This document shows, in pieces, positions 6,640 through 15,329 of a stretch of 64,000 bases of DNA. Below the pieces are notes generated by a model that was not told the DNA's origin, made no database searches, and worked only from the letters and a program-made list of their open reading frames with translations. A program made the translations under genes and the position numbers. The stretch spans positions 186,001 through 250,000 of the forward strand of contig JAFXSC010000022.1 in assembly GCA_017525915.1 (NCBI GenBank), written 5' to 3'. The stretch is from Ruminococcus sp. (GTDB taxonomy: Bacteria > Bacillota > Clostridia > Oscillospirales > Ruminococcaceae). The stretch's first letter is position 1, and each line of letters starts with the position of its first letter.

Positions 6640-9168
6640 TTGAAATTAAGCTTTTCTACGCTTGCCTGCCCCGACTGGGCATGGTCAGACATCTACTCGA
6701 TGGCTAAAGACTTTGGATTCGACGGAATTGAGATACGCGGTCTCGGCGACGAGATCTTCTCCGTGAAGGCTAAGCCCTTTACCGACTCGCAGCTACCCGG
6801 CACTATTGCCAAGCTAAAGTCACTCGGTCTTGAGATCCCCTGCCTATCCTCGGGTGCCTGCCTGAAGTTCAAGGATAAATTTGACGAGGCTCAGGCTGAG
6901 ATAACTGCCTATGCACAGCTCGCTCAGAAGCTCGGCGCTTCATACATAAGGATACTCGGTGACCTCGAACCTGCCCCCGGCGGCGAGGTTGACGATGACT
7001 ATATCGCAGAGGCTCTCAAGAAGCTCGTTCCCGTTGCAGAGGAGTATAATGTAACCCTTCTCGTCGAGACTAACGGCGTTTACTGCGATTCCGCAAGACT
7101 TGCCGCTCTGCTCCACAAGGTCAGCAGCAGAAAGGTAGCTGCCCTCTGGGATATGCACCACCCCTACCGCTACAACAACGAATCCCCTGAGACTACCGTT
7201 GCAAACCTCGGGGAATACATAAAGTACATTCAGGTCAAGGACAGCGTTATGCGTCCGGACGGCACTGTTGAGTACCGCATTATGGGCTCTGGTGATATCC
7301 CGGTCAAGAAGATGATCGCCGTTCTCCAGTCTGTCAACTACAACGGCTATATCTCCCTCGAATGGGTAAAGCGCTGGGCGAAAGACCTCAGCGATGCAGG
7401 AGTTGTAGTTCCGCAGTTCGCGGAGTACATGGCTCCCTACAAGAAGAAGCACAAGCACCCGCTCCAGACCAATATGCGCGGTGACGGTCAGTATCCGTGG
7501 CCGAAGGAGAAGATACTCAACTACACCTTCCCCGATATCCTCGACCGTATCTGCGAGCAGTTCCCGAATCAGTACGCTTTCCGCTATACCGAGCTTGACT
7601 ATACCCGTACCTATCCGGAGTTCCGCGACGATGTTGACAATTTCGCACGCGCTCTCCTTGCTATGGGCGTGAAGAAAGGCGATCACGTTGCTATCTGGGC
7701 GACAAACGTTCCCCAGTGGTACATTACCTTCTGGGCTACAACCAAAATTGGCGCTGTGCTCGTTACCATGAACACTGAGTACCGCATCCACGAAGCTGAG
7801 TACCTCCTCCGCCAGTCCGACACCATGACCCTCGTCATGATAGACGGCATCAAGAACATCAATTACGTTGACATCATCAAGGAGCTCTGTCCCGAGCTTG
7901 AAAAGTGCAAGCCCGGTCAGCTCAGATCGGCAAAGCTGCCCTTCCTCAGAAACGTTATCACTATTGATTCCAAGAACAATGGCTGCTATACATGGGAGGA
8001 AGCCTGCGCTCTCGCAGAGGAAATTCCTTACAGCGAGGTCGAGATCGTCCGCAGGACTATCAGTATGCACGATGTCTGCAATATGCAGTACACTTCCGGT
8101 ACGACCGGCTTCCCTAAGGGCGTTATGCTCACTCATTACAATGTTGTGAACAACGGTAAGGCTATCGGCGACTGCATGGACCTCTCCACCGCTGACCGCA
8201 TGATGATACAGGTGCCTATGTTCCACTGCTTCGGCATGGTGCTCGCTATGACGGCCTCCATGACACACGGTACTACCATGTCGCCTATCACAAGATTCTC
8301 GCCGAGAAAGGGTCTCGCCTGCATCAACAAGGAGAAGATAACCTGCTTCCACGGCGTTCCGACTATGTTCATCGCTATGCTCGGTCATGAGGACTTTGAA
8401 AAGACGGACTTCTCCTATATGCGTACCGGTATCATGGCTGGTTCTCCCTGTCCGATAAAGACAATGGAGGAAGTTGTTGAGAAGATGCACATGAGTGAGA
8501 TATGTATTACCTACGGTCAGACCGAGGCTTCTCCGGCTACCACCATGAGCAAGACCACTGATACTCTCGAGCAGCGCGTCAATACCGTCGGCGGTCCTAT
8601 CTTCGGTGTTGAGTGCAAGATAGTTGACCCTGAGACAAATCAGGAAGTGCCTGACGACGTGGACGGCGAGTTCGTTGCAAGAGGATACAACATTATGAAG
8701 GGCTATTACAAGATGCCCGAAGCAACAGCTGCCGCTATCGACAGCGAAGGCTGGCTCCACACCGGCGACCTCGCAAGAAGACGTTCGGTTGACGGCTACT
8801 TCAAGATAACAGGACGTATCAAGGATATGATTATTCGCGGCGGTGAGAACATCTACCCGAAGGAGATCGAGGATTTCCTCTACACCTACCCGAAGGTAAA
8901 GGACGTTCAGGTCATCGGCGTTCCGAGTGAGGACTACGGCGAGGAGATAATGGCTTGTATCGTTCTCCAGCCCGGCGAGACCGCTACCGAGGACGAGATC
9001 AAGGAGTTCTGCCTCGCAAGAATGGCTAAGCACAAGTGCCCGAGATACGTCGATTTCGTAGACGGCTTCCCGATGAATGCCGCCGGAAAGATACTAAAGT
9101 ATAAAATGAGGGAACAGGCTGTTGAAAAGCTTGGTCTCCACAAGGCAAACAGCATCGTTACTGCATAA
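6640..9168 (+). CDS. Fusion of xylose-isomerase-like TIM barrel and acyl-CoA synthetase
   Basis: One 842-residue polypeptide with two unrelated enzyme domains. Residues about 1-275 are an AP-endonuclease-2/sugar-phosphate isomerase TIM barrel (FGFDGIEIRG, then LLVETNG, LWDMHHPYR, YIQVKDS and YISLEWVKRW, which supply the usual Glu/Asp/His metal ligands). Residues about 290-842 are an AMP-forming acyl-CoA synthetase with the P-loop YTSGTTGFPKG, the YGQTEASP motif, the GWLHTGDL hinge region, GRIKDMIIRGGENIYP, and catalytic lysine in AGKILKYKMRE. An ATG at 6631 abuts AAAGGA, so TTG at 6640 with 9-base spacing is the better start. A promoter and terminator bracket the gene. The acyl or aromatic substrate, and the reason for the fusion, are unknown. 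Confidence 0.85.
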   Translation: MKLSFSTLACPDWAWSDIYSMAKDFGFDGIEIRGLGDEIFSVKAKPFTDSQLPGTIAKLKSLGLEIPCLSSGACLKFKDKFDEAQAEITAYAQLAQKLGASYIRILGDLEPAPGGEVDDDYIAEALKKLVPVAEEYNVTLLVETNGVYCDSARLAALLHKVSSRKVAALWDMHHPYRYNNESPETTVANLGEYIKYIQVKDSVMRPDGTVEYRIMGSGDIPVKKMIAVLQSVNYNGYISLEWVKRWAKDLSDAGVVVPQFAEYMAPYKKKHKHPLQTNMRGDGQYPWPKEKILNYTFPDILDRICEQFPNQYAFRYTELDYTRTYPEFRDDVDNFARALLAMGVKKGDHVAIWATNVPQWYITFWATTKIGAVLVTMNTEYRIHEAEYLLRQSDTMTLVMIDGIKNINYVDIIKELCPELEKCKPGQLRSAKLPFLRNVITIDSKNNGCYTWEEACALAEEIPYSEVEIVRRTISMHDVCNMQYTSGTTGFPKGVMLTHYNVVNNGKAIGDCMDLSTADRMMIQVPMFHCFGMVLAMTASMTHGTTMSPITRFSPRKGLACINKEKITCFHGVPTMFIAMLGHEDFEKTDFSYMRTGIMAGSPCPIKTMEEVVEKMHMSEICITYGQTEASPATTMSKTTDTLEQRVNTVGGPIFGVECKIVDPETNQEVPDDVDGEFVARGYNIMKGYYKMPEATAAAIDSEGWLHTGDLARRRSVDGYFKITGRIKDMIIRGGENIYPKEIEDFLYTYPKVKDVQVIGVPSEDYGEEIMACIVLQPGETATEDEIKEFCLARMAKHKCPRYVDFVDGFPMNAAGKILKYKMREQAVEKLGLHKANSIVTA

Positions 9169-9172
9169 AAAG

Positions 9173-9203
9173 AAAGCCGTTGTGAAAACAACGGCTTTTG
9201 TTA
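9173..9203 (+). terminator. Terminator of the fusion gene
   Basis: AAAGCCGTTGT and ACAACGGCTTT form a perfect 11-bp stem with a GAAA loop, followed by TGTT. Confidence 0.85.
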
Positions 9204-9212
9204 TTTATTCGC

Positions 9213-9395
9213 TCAGCGCCTGTAATCGTCGCGCTGAATGATCTCGTATTTGTTTTTGTCGTACCTTGCTTCTGACAAGAATAACTTAGCCTTCTCAACA
9301 GAATTGAATTTTCTTGCAAAATCAGGGTAAAGCACCTTTGAATTTACCGAACAGACATACAGACCGCTCGATTTTTCAAGCAGGATATAATGCAT
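9213..9395 (-). CDS. Small hypothetical protein, 60 residues
   Basis: A 60-residue soluble, basic protein with no membrane segment and no cysteine motif; the one cysteine lies in GLYVCSVNS. A strong ribosome binding site (AGGAGGTCGTTTC before the ATG) supports translation. It follows the YdcF-like gene by 24 bases on the same strand, so it is likely the last gene of the PHP-YdcF transcript. The alternating hydrophobic N terminus (MHYILLEKSSGLYVCSV) suggests a small beta-rich fold. I do not recognise the family and assign no function. Confidence 0.65.
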   Translation of the reverse strand: MHYILLEKSSGLYVCSVNSKVLYPDFARKFNSVEKAKLFLSEARYDKNKYEIIQRDDYRR

Positions 9396-9419
9396 GAAAC
9401 GACCTCCTAACGAAAAGTC

Positions 9420-10220
9420 CTATCTTGACCTGAAAACTAAGCATTTCCCGACTGCGAGCCATTCCCTCAGGCAGTAGGTCGGCATCAGCCACCACGAGGT
9501 CTTTGCAGAAAGGCTGTGGCACCTCAGTCCTGCCCGCTCAGCAAGCAAGGCTGCACGGTACTGATGAAAACCGTCGGTAACTATCGTTATCTCAGCCGGA
9601 AGTCCGGTCTGCGCGATAAGCACGGCAGAATTGCGGATGTTCTCAGCGGTATCGGTCGATCTGTCCTCGGAAAAGATCCTCTCCGGCGCGATGCCTGCCG
9701 CTGTGAGAAAATTCTTCATACACTGTGCCTCGCTGACCGTTTCATCATTGCCTTTTCCGCCGGAAACGACTGCAAAAGTCCGCTCGTGCTTACTGAGGTA
9801 AGCTGCCGCGGTATCAAGTCTTCGTCTGAGCATTCTGCTCGGCTTGCCGTTTCTGACCTTGCAGCCGAGTATCACAAGCGTTGTATCCTCTCCGCCGGGA
9901 CTGTTTCGCGCCGCACGGTACATCAGTACGCTGACTGCCGCCGCATACACGGCAAAGGCTGACGCAAGGACTGTCGCTGCAATAAGCAGAAGCTTTCCGG
10001 GAAAGGTCGAAGCTATGCGTCCGATAAGCCGCAGTGTAAGGCTGTGGAAGAAGAACGCCGCCGAAAGTGTTCCGCTCAGTGCCGCTCCGATAATGCCGCC
10101 GGTGTTGACGATACCGTGGAAAAACGGCATCAGGAACACGATAAACAGCAGAAGGAACAGGAAAGCTCCGACGCCTGCGGTAATACTTCCGTGAAAGACC
10201 AACTCAGCGCTTTGTGGCAA
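9420..10220 (-). CDS. YdcF/ElyC-like DUF218 membrane protein
   Basis: A 266-residue protein with three to four N-terminal membrane segments (to about residue 100) and a C-terminal DUF218 domain. DUF218 features are LVILGCKVRNGKPSRMLRRRLDTAA, VVSGGKG, the acidic EDRSTDTAENI motif and IVTDGFHQYRA. Family members such as ElyC (YcbC) act in envelope biogenesis, possibly in undecaprenyl-phosphate handling; YdcF binds S-adenosylmethionine. The start is TTG at 10220, overlapping the PHP gene by 17 bases, which implies translational coupling. No better in-frame start with a good ribosome binding site is visible. The domain call is secure, the start uncertain and the biochemical role open. Confidence 0.78.
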   Translation of the reverse strand: MPQSAELVFHGSITAGVGAFLFLLLFIVFLMPFFHGIVNTGGIIGAALSGTLSAAFFFHSLTLRLIGRIASTFPGKLLLIAATVLASAFAVYAAAVSVLMYRAARNSPGGEDTTLVILGCKVRNGKPSRMLRRRLDTAAAYLSKHERTFAVVSGGKGNDETVSEAQCMKNFLTAAGIAPERIFSEDRSTDTAENIRNSAVLIAQTGLPAEITIVTDGFHQYRAALLAERAGLRCHSLSAKTSWWLMPTYCLREWLAVGKCLVFRSR

Positions 10221-11037
10221 GTTTGATTATCCTGTCAAGGTTCTCCTTGGTAGTGACCTCGCTGCCAAGGTGGGTGGGAACTGCATTATACAGACCGTGG
10301 AAATCAGAGCCGCCGGTCTTGATTAGCTCGTACCTGTCAGCAATCTTTTCAAGCTCGCTGCGGTATGCGGTATCGGCAGAATGATGAGCTATCTCAACAC
10401 CGTCTATCTTGCCGTTCTTTGCAAGCTCCTCGAGGAGCTCTATATTATCGTACTGTGCCGGGTGAGCCATGACAGCCACGCCCTTTGCGGTATGGATAAG
10501 GTCGATAACGAAATTGACATCGGGGTATTCACGCTCGACATAGCAGCTGCCGGTCTTGGGGTTGAAAAGCTCGCGGTCGAGGTCACCGTAGAATTCAAGC
10601 GCGTATCCGTAGCTGATGAGCGCCCTCATGATGTGCTGCTTGAAGATGCTCTTTGAAGAAGTAGTGTGCTTGAGCACGCTTTCGAGCGTTATCGGGAACT
10701 TCTCCATGACCTTTTCGATCATTTCCTTCGAGCATTCCTTTCTTATCTCGCAACATTTCAGACAGAGCCCTTCGAGACGGTCAGGCTTCTGCGGAGCGTA
10801 GCACAGGATATGAACTTTGCTGTTGCGTTCCTTGTCCCACGCGGAAAGCTCAACGCCGTGGAGTATCTTCACGCCCGCCCTCTGAGCGAGGACATCTGCG
10901 CGTGAGAAGGAAGCCATAGTATCGTGGTCAGTAAGCGAGAGCCAGTCGATGTTGGTTCTCTTTGCCTGATCTATTATGTCTTCGATACCGAGCGATCCGT
11001 CGGAAAGCTTGGTATGACAGTGTAAATCGCAGATCAT
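10204..11037 (-). CDS. PHP-domain metal-dependent phosphoesterase
   Basis: A 277-residue PHP-family hydrolase. The N terminus MICDLHCHTKLSDGS supplies the HxH metal pair, followed by LSLTDHDTM, the glutamate in LHGVELSAW, HPAQYDN in the second half and the GGSDFHG motif near the C terminus. This order matches the stand-alone RNase AM/YciV group, which removes nucleotides from 5' RNA ends or hydrolyses nucleoside 3',5'-bisphosphates. It has its own promoter (11099-11127), followed by a leader holding a short CTGCGGT/ACCGCAG hairpin, and is followed by the overlapping YdcF gene. The phosphoesterase call is secure; the exact substrate is inferred. Confidence 0.85.
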   Translation of the reverse strand: MICDLHCHTKLSDGSLGIEDIIDQAKRTNIDWLSLTDHDTMASFSRADVLAQRAGVKILHGVELSAWDKERNSKVHILCYAPQKPDRLEGLCLKCCEIRKECSKEMIEKVMEKFPITLESVLKHTTSSKSIFKQHIMRALISYGYALEFYGDLDRELFNPKTGSCYVEREYPDVNFVIDLIHTAKGVAVMAHPAQYDNIELLEELAKNGKIDGVEIAHHSADTAYRSELEKIADRYELIKTGGSDFHGLYNAVPTHLGSEVTTKENLDRIIKLATKR

Positions 11038-11098
11038 AAACTCCTCTTTCCCTGCGGTCAGACCGCAGCAAAGCTATTATCTAAAAAAACCAACAATA

Positions 11099-11127
11099 AT
11101 TATAGCACATATCCGATAAAAATGCAA
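11099..11127 (-). promoter_or_regulatory. Sigma-A promoter of the PHP operon
   Basis: Read leftward: TTGCAT (11122-11127), a 17-base spacer, TATAAT (11099-11104). Confidence 0.75.
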
Positions 11128-11168
11128 GCAATCATACAATTATTATATTGTTTTAACGACTTTTTTTG

Positions 11169-11999
11169 TTATTCTTCGCAGAATGCAGCGTAGAGCTCGC
11201 CCTTTCTGAAACCACTTTCCTTTGCAACTGCCTTGCAGGCGTCTGTTGGACGTTCGCCCATATCCACGAGCTTTTTCACCTGTGCAAGCGCCTGCTCTAT
11301 GGTAAGTGCATCACCTGCGCCGGCATCTGCGCCCTCAACGACAAGCACGAACTCTCCCCTTGGCTCGTTCACAGAATAGTATTCCAGAGCCTCGGCAAGC
11401 GTCATTCGCAGGACTTCCTCGTGTATTTTTGTTAGCTCACGGCATATGGAAATGCGGCGCTCTTCCCCAAAATACTCTGCTATATCGCCGAGAGTGATCC
11501 TGAGCTTGTGAGGAGCCTCATAGAATATCATCGCACCGGTCTCGTTCCGCAGAAGCTCAAGACGCTCACCGCGCTCCTTCTTCGGCACCGGCAGAAATCC
11601 TTCAAACGTAAACCTTCTTGTGTTCAGTCCGGAGACCGCCGCCGCCGAAACTACCGCGCTCGGTCCGGGTACGACCTTCACATCTATACCATGCTCCGCA
11701 CACATTTTCACAAGCACTTCGCCGGGGTCGGATATACAGGGCATTCCTGCATCGGTGACAACTCCGCAGCTTTCGCCCGATGCCAGCCTGTCGATTATGC
11801 GCTGTGCATCTGACTGTGAACTGTGTTCGTGGAAACTCACGAGCTGCTTCTTTATCTCATAGCGGTTGAGAAGTTTCAGCGTGACCCTTGTGTCCTCAGC
11901 ACAAAGGAAGTCCACCTCCTCCAGCATTCTGAGCTGACGGAGAGTGATATCCTCCATATTTCCTATCGGCGTACCTATTATGTAAAGCGTTCCGCTCAT
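11169..11999 (-). CDS. rsmI: 16S rRNA (cytidine-1402 2'-O)-methyltransferase
   Basis: Methylates the ribose of C1402 in the decoding centre of 16S rRNA, using S-adenosylmethionine. The N-terminal GTLYIIGTPIGNMEDITLRQ is the tetrapyrrole-methylase fold signature of RsmI, followed by AEDTRVTLKLLNRY, the GVVTDAGMPCISDPG loop, and GPSAVVSAAAVSG. The 276-residue length is normal. It overlaps the upstream TrmN6-like gene by 4 bases, the same order as the yabB-yazA-rsmI neighbourhood of other Firmicutes. It is the last gene of a long leftward run from tmcAL. Identification is very secure. Confidence 0.95.
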   Translation of the reverse strand: MSGTLYIIGTPIGNMEDITLRQLRMLEEVDFLCAEDTRVTLKLLNRYEIKKQLVSFHEHSSQSDAQRIIDRLASGESCGVVTDAGMPCISDPGEVLVKMCAEHGIDVKVVPGPSAVVSAAAVSGLNTRRFTFEGFLPVPKKERGERLELLRNETGAMIFYEAPHKLRITLGDIAEYFGEERRISICRELTKIHEEVLRMTLAEALEYYSVNEPRGEFVLVVEGADAGAGDALTIEQALAQVKKLVDMGERPTDACKAVAKESGFRKGELYAAFCEE

Positions 12000-12718
12000 A
12001 GCTGCTCCTTTCCGGTGTTGTAGATACTCTGGAGTTCCTCCGAGAAGCCGTCGCCGCTGCGAATATAGAGCTGTGGTTCTATCTTCATGAAGGACTTCGA
12101 GCCCTTCTTGCCCTCAATGAGGAACAGCCACGGTGCCTCCTCCGGTCCCTTCGAGACCATTCTCAGGCGCTTCGGCTCGATATTGTGGGACTTCATCGCG
12201 TACATCACATCGCTGAGACGTTCGGGACGGTTGCAGACGCAGAGCCTTCCGCCGAATTTCAGCAGTTTTTCCGCCGCCGCACACACATCGTCTATATTGC
12301 ACATTATTTCGTGACGGGCGATGCGCTGAGCGGTTATTGCGCTCTGGAAGCCGGCATTGTCAGCCTTATACGGCGGATTGCAGGTAACAAGGTCGAGCCT
12401 CCCCAACGGTGCGCCCTCCCAGAGTACTTTAAGGTCGGCACATATGGGAACGATGCCCTCAGTCTCACTGTGCTCCATACCGAGCTTGAGCTGCTCAATC
12501 GCGCCCTCCTGTATATCGACAGCATAGGTCACCTGCGGCGGCATATGCTTCTGCATTATCAGCGGTATGATTCCGCAGCCCGTACCGAGGTCGCAGACCT
12601 TGTCTTTATGGCGGTACTGCGAGAAATGCGCCAGCAGAAAAGCGTCCGTGCCGAAGCGGTGGTCGCTGCTGGCGCAGACGTATATTCTATCGGTTAGCTT
12701 TTCGTATTTGTATTCCAT
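11996..12718 (-). CDS. tRNA1(Val) adenine-37 N6-methyltransferase-like (TrmN6/YabB)
   Basis: Class I S-adenosylmethionine-dependent methyltransferase of 240 residues. The cofactor motif VCDLGTGCGIIPL is at about 42-54 and the catalytic NPPY of N6-adenine enzymes is in DLVTCNPPYKAD. The DRIYVCASSDHRFGTDAFLLAHF opening is typical of the TrmN6/YfiC family, which methylates A37 of tRNA1(Val) in Escherichia coli; the Firmicute orthologue is called YabB. It overlaps rsmI by 4 bases and follows the 114-residue gene by 8 bases. The family is secure; the tRNA target in this organism is inferred. Confidence 0.88.
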   Translation of the reverse strand: MEYKYEKLTDRIYVCASSDHRFGTDAFLLAHFSQYRHKDKVCDLGTGCGIIPLIMQKHMPPQVTYAVDIQEGAIEQLKLGMEHSETEGIVPICADLKVLWEGAPLGRLDLVTCNPPYKADNAGFQSAITAQRIARHEIMCNIDDVCAAAEKLLKFGGRLCVCNRPERLSDVMYAMKSHNIEPKRLRMVSKGPEEAPWLFLIEGKKGSKSFMKIEPQLYIRSGDGFSEELQSIYNTGKEQL

Positions 12719-12726
12719 AGCAATTC

Positions 12727-13071
12727 CTATCTGTCGGCAAAATCAGCAATTACCTCTATCCTGCCGATGATGTGACTGTTGAATTCTCCAAGCTCTTCCG
12801 CAGGCACCCAAAGCTCCTGATGATAGCTTCTGCCGACGGTCTGAACCTCGAAACGTGAGATATACTTATCCTCCACCTCAAACCGCGTAACATAGCCTCT
12901 ACGGTCATCAGTTGACTTCACATTCCATTTTTCTGCGATCTCTGCTGCATATTTTTCATTCAGCACGGGATAAAATATCGGCTGCTCGGGCAGTCTCGGC
13001 GGAAACTGCTTGAATCCGCTCTGCTCTATAAGCTTTAATTCTGCCGTGCCGACAGGTCTGTACAGTATCAT
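12727..13071 (-). CDS. ADP-ribosylation/crystallin J1-type small protein
   Basis: A 114-residue cytoplasmic protein matching a small family usually labelled ADP-ribosylation/crystallin J1. Visible hallmarks are YRPVGTAELKLIEQSG near the start, FPPRLPEQPIFYPVLNEKYA, GYVTRFEVEDKYI, and ELWVPAEELGEFN HIIG near the end. Despite the database name there is no evident ADP-ribosylglycohydrolase fold in so short a protein, and the function is unknown. It lies in the RNA-modification run, 13 bases after the isochorismatase-family gene. The family match is good and the function is not assignable. Confidence 0.7.
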   Translation of the reverse strand: MILYRPVGTAELKLIEQSGFKQFPPRLPEQPIFYPVLNEKYAAEIAEKWNVKSTDDRRGYVTRFEVEDKYISRFEVQTVGRSYHQELWVPAEELGEFNSHIIGRIEVIADFADR

Positions 13072-13084
13072 ATCAGTCAGCCTT

Positions 13085-13597
13085 TCATATATATTTCACT
13101 CCGGCTGCATCGAGCTTTTTCCGCATTTTTGCCTGCTTGCCCTCCGGGAAGACAGTCGCGGTGCCGCTTCGGATTATCCTTGCGGTCATACCTCTTTTTG
13201 CAGCACCGAGGGCAGTTGAGGTCACGCAGCCGAACTCGTCAAGTCCGCAGATGTGAAGCTCATCATAGCCCTTCTCCCTGACCATTGCAAGCAGCTCCTT
13301 ATTGGTAAAAGCGTCGCCGAGGAGCTTGTCAAAAATAAGGTCAGACACAATGTCCAGACCGCTGTAAAGCTCCGCGCCCTCCGTGCCTGCGATAGAAAAG
13401 CCGAACAGCAGACGGTTGGTGGGAAGGTTCTGGATAATGTGGCGAATGTATATCACATCGCAGCCCTTGTCAGCATAGCTGTGGATAAGCGAATTTACAG
13501 CATCTGTGAGTTCTCTGGTGTTATAAGCGAACTTAGCCTTGCGCTTTTCGTAAAGGTAGTCGTTCTGCATATCAATTACAAGAAGTGCAGCGTTCAT
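13085..13597 (-). CDS. Isochorismatase-family cysteine hydrolase
   Basis: A 170-residue alpha/beta hydrolase of the isochorismatase/nicotinamidase superfamily. The catalytic triad is visible: D9 in LLVIDMQND, K91 in IFDKLLGDAF and C124 in LDEFGCVTSTA. Members hydrolyse amides or ethers such as nicotinamide, ureidoacrylate or isochorismate. The overlap with mnmA (4 bases) and position among RNA-modifying genes give no direct clue to substrate. It is unlikely to make siderophore, since no entB-type neighbours are present. Superfamily assignment is strong. Confidence 0.85.
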   Translation of the reverse strand: MNAALLVIDMQNDYLYEKRKAKFAYNTRELTDAVNSLIHSYADKGCDVIYIRHIIQNLPTNRLLFGFSIAGTEGAELYSGLDIVSDLIFDKLLGDAFTNKELLAMVREKGYDELHICGLDEFGCVTSTALGAAKRGMTARIIRSGTATVFPEGKQAKMRKKLDAAGVKYI

Positions 13598-14670
13598 TTT
13601 ATCGTTCCTCCTCCGACAACAATGTCCCCGTCGTAGAGGACTACCGCCTGCCCGCTTGTAACAGCCCTCTGTGGCTCGTCAAATTCGACCATGTATTCGC
13701 CGTTACCGAGGTATGTGACCACGGCAGGCTGTTCTTTCTGACTGTATCGTGTCTTTGCGGTCACGCGCATAGGAGCGGTAAGCTCCGGCACTGAGATAAG
13801 GTTGAAATCGTCCGCGATGAGCGATTTCGTGTAAAGGTCAGCCTCGTCGCCGAGAGTAACAGTATTGGAGGCAATATCCTTACGCACAACGTATGCCGGC
13901 TTGCCGAGGGAAATGCCCAGATGCTTGCGCTGTCCGACCGTGTAGTTGATAATGCCCTTGTGCTCACCGAGGATATTCCCCTCAGTGTCAACGAAATACC
14001 CTGCCGGAGTGTCAGTGCCGGTGAAGCGGCGAATGAACGCGGCGTAGTCGCCGTCCGGGACAAAGCAGATGTCCTGACTGTCGGGCTTGTTCGAGTTGAC
14101 AAGTCCTGCGCTTTCCGCAAGCTCACGCACCTGCGTCTTCTCCAGACTGCCGAGCGGGAAGAGCGTATGTGCGAGCTGTTCCTGAGTGAGCGCATACAAC
14201 ACATAGGTCTGGTCCTTGCTGCGGTCCTTCGGACGTTTCAGCAGCCAGCGTCCGGACTGTTCGTCGTACTCGTTTACGGCGTAATGGCCTGTTGCAATAT
14301 AGTCGTATTCAAGCTCCATAGCCCTGCGGAGCATCTTGTCGAACTTGACGTGGCGGTTGCACTCGATGCACGGATTCGGCGTTCTGCCGCAGAGATAGCT
14401 CTCCGCAAACTGCTTCATGACGTGCTCGCGGAAATTGTCCCTGAAATTGAAAACAACGTGCTCGAAGCCGAGCCGCCGTGCAACGCTCCTTGCGTCCATA
14501 ACATCTGAAAGGGCGCAGCAGGTCTTTCCTTCCTTCTGCGCCTCAGAAATATCTTCATCTGAAAAAAGCTTCAGCGTAACGCCCATCACTTCATACCCCT
14601 GCTCACGCAGGAGCATTGCCGCAACGGAGCTGTCAACACCTCCGCTCATACCGACCATGACCTTTTTCAT
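13594..14670 (-). CDS. mnmA: tRNA-specific 2-thiouridylase MnmA
   Basis: Catalyses the final step of 2-thiolation of wobble uridine 34 in tRNA for Lys, Glu and Gln, by adenylating the base and transferring sulfur. The ATP pyrophosphatase P-loop is GMSGGVDSSVAAMLL at residues 7-21. The two catalytic cysteines lie in GRTPNPCIECNRHVKF and KPDSQDICFVPDGDYA. The TVGQRKHLGI motif and the C-terminal beta barrel complete the normal 358-residue length. It overlaps the HAD gene upstream and the isochorismatase gene downstream by 4 bases each. Very secure. Confidence 0.97.
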   Translation of the reverse strand: MKKVMVGMSGGVDSSVAAMLLREQGYEVMGVTLKLFSDEDISEAQKEGKTCCALSDVMDARSVARRLGFEHVVFNFRDNFREHVMKQFAESYLCGRTPNPCIECNRHVKFDKMLRRAMELEYDYIATGHYAVNEYDEQSGRWLLKRPKDRSKDQTYVLYALTQEQLAHTLFPLGSLEKTQVRELAESAGLVNSNKPDSQDICFVPDGDYAAFIRRFTGTDTPAGYFVDTEGNILGEHKGIINYTVGQRKHLGISLGKPAYVVRKDIASNTVTLGDEADLYTKSLIADDFNLISVPELTAPMRVTAKTRYSQKEQPAVVTYLGNGEYMVEFDEPQRAVTSGQAVVLYDGDIVVGGGTIK

Positions 14671-15329
14671 AATAACTTCCCTGCTATATAATTCTTTATA
14701 TCTCTCAGCGATTCAGCGTAAAATCCGGCTGTCCGCTCGATCTCCGCACGTTCGGGAGCGGCTGATTCATCGTAGACCGCCGCTGTCATGAAGCCTGCCG
14801 CTGATGCGGTTTGCAGACAGTGAAGTGAATCCTCGACAACGAGAGTATCACCCGGCAGAGTTCCCATTCTTTCAGCAGCACCGAGAAAAATATCCGGGAA
14901 TTTCTTGCCCTTCGGGTACTCAACATCGGTCAGCAGAAACTTCATTCTGCCGTATATCCCGCAGCGCTTCATCACAGCTTCCGCAAGTCCCTTATAGGTG
15001 GCGGTCGCGGCACAGAAAGGTATCCCGCGCTCATCGAGGAAGTCAAGCACTTCGCCCACAAACGGCTTCAGCCGGATATTCTCCTCGTATTCGATACGCA
15101 CCATTTCCTCAATGCGGCTGATTATCTGCTGCTTTGTCATTGTGAAGCCGAGCTCATCAATGAAGAACTGCGCGGCTTCGTTTATGGACATCTTCTTGAT
15201 ACGCTCCGAGACCTCACGCGAAAGGTCCTGGATACCGTTCTCGGAAGCAAGCTCCCTGTCGATGCGGTACCATATCTGCATCGAATCTATGAGAGTGCCG
15301 TCGAGGTCGAAGATAACGCCCTTTATCAT
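14667..15329 (-). CDS. HAD-superfamily phosphatase, beta-phosphoglucomutase-like
   Basis: A 220-residue HAD hydrolase with motif I VIFDLDGTLIDS (nucleophile and acid aspartates), a helical cap domain at about 16-85, motif II CAATATY, motif III lysine in YPKGKKFPD, and motif IV VVEDSLHCLQTA. This pattern is typical of phosphoglycolate phosphatase/beta-phosphoglucomutase-type enzymes acting on small sugar phosphates. It overlaps mnmA and the C39 lipoprotein gene by 4 bases at each end, implying coupled translation. The subfamily, and so the substrate, cannot be fixed from sequence alone. Confidence 0.85.
   Translation of the reverse strand: MIKGVIFDLDGTLIDSMQIWYRIDRELASENGIQDLSREVSERIKKMSINEAAQFFIDELGFTMTKQQIISRIEEMVRIEYEENIRLKPFVGEVLDFLDERGIPFCAATATYKGLAEAVMKRCGIYGRMKFLLTDVEYPKGKKFPDIFLGAAERMGTLPGDTLVVEDSLHCLQTASAAGFMTAAVYDESAAPERAEIERTAGFYAESLRDIKNYIAGKLL

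Noticed and set aside
6940-9033. 697-residue open frame on the minus strand
   Set aside because: Mirror frame of the fusion gene, caused by its codon usage; the composition is not protein-like and there is no start signal.
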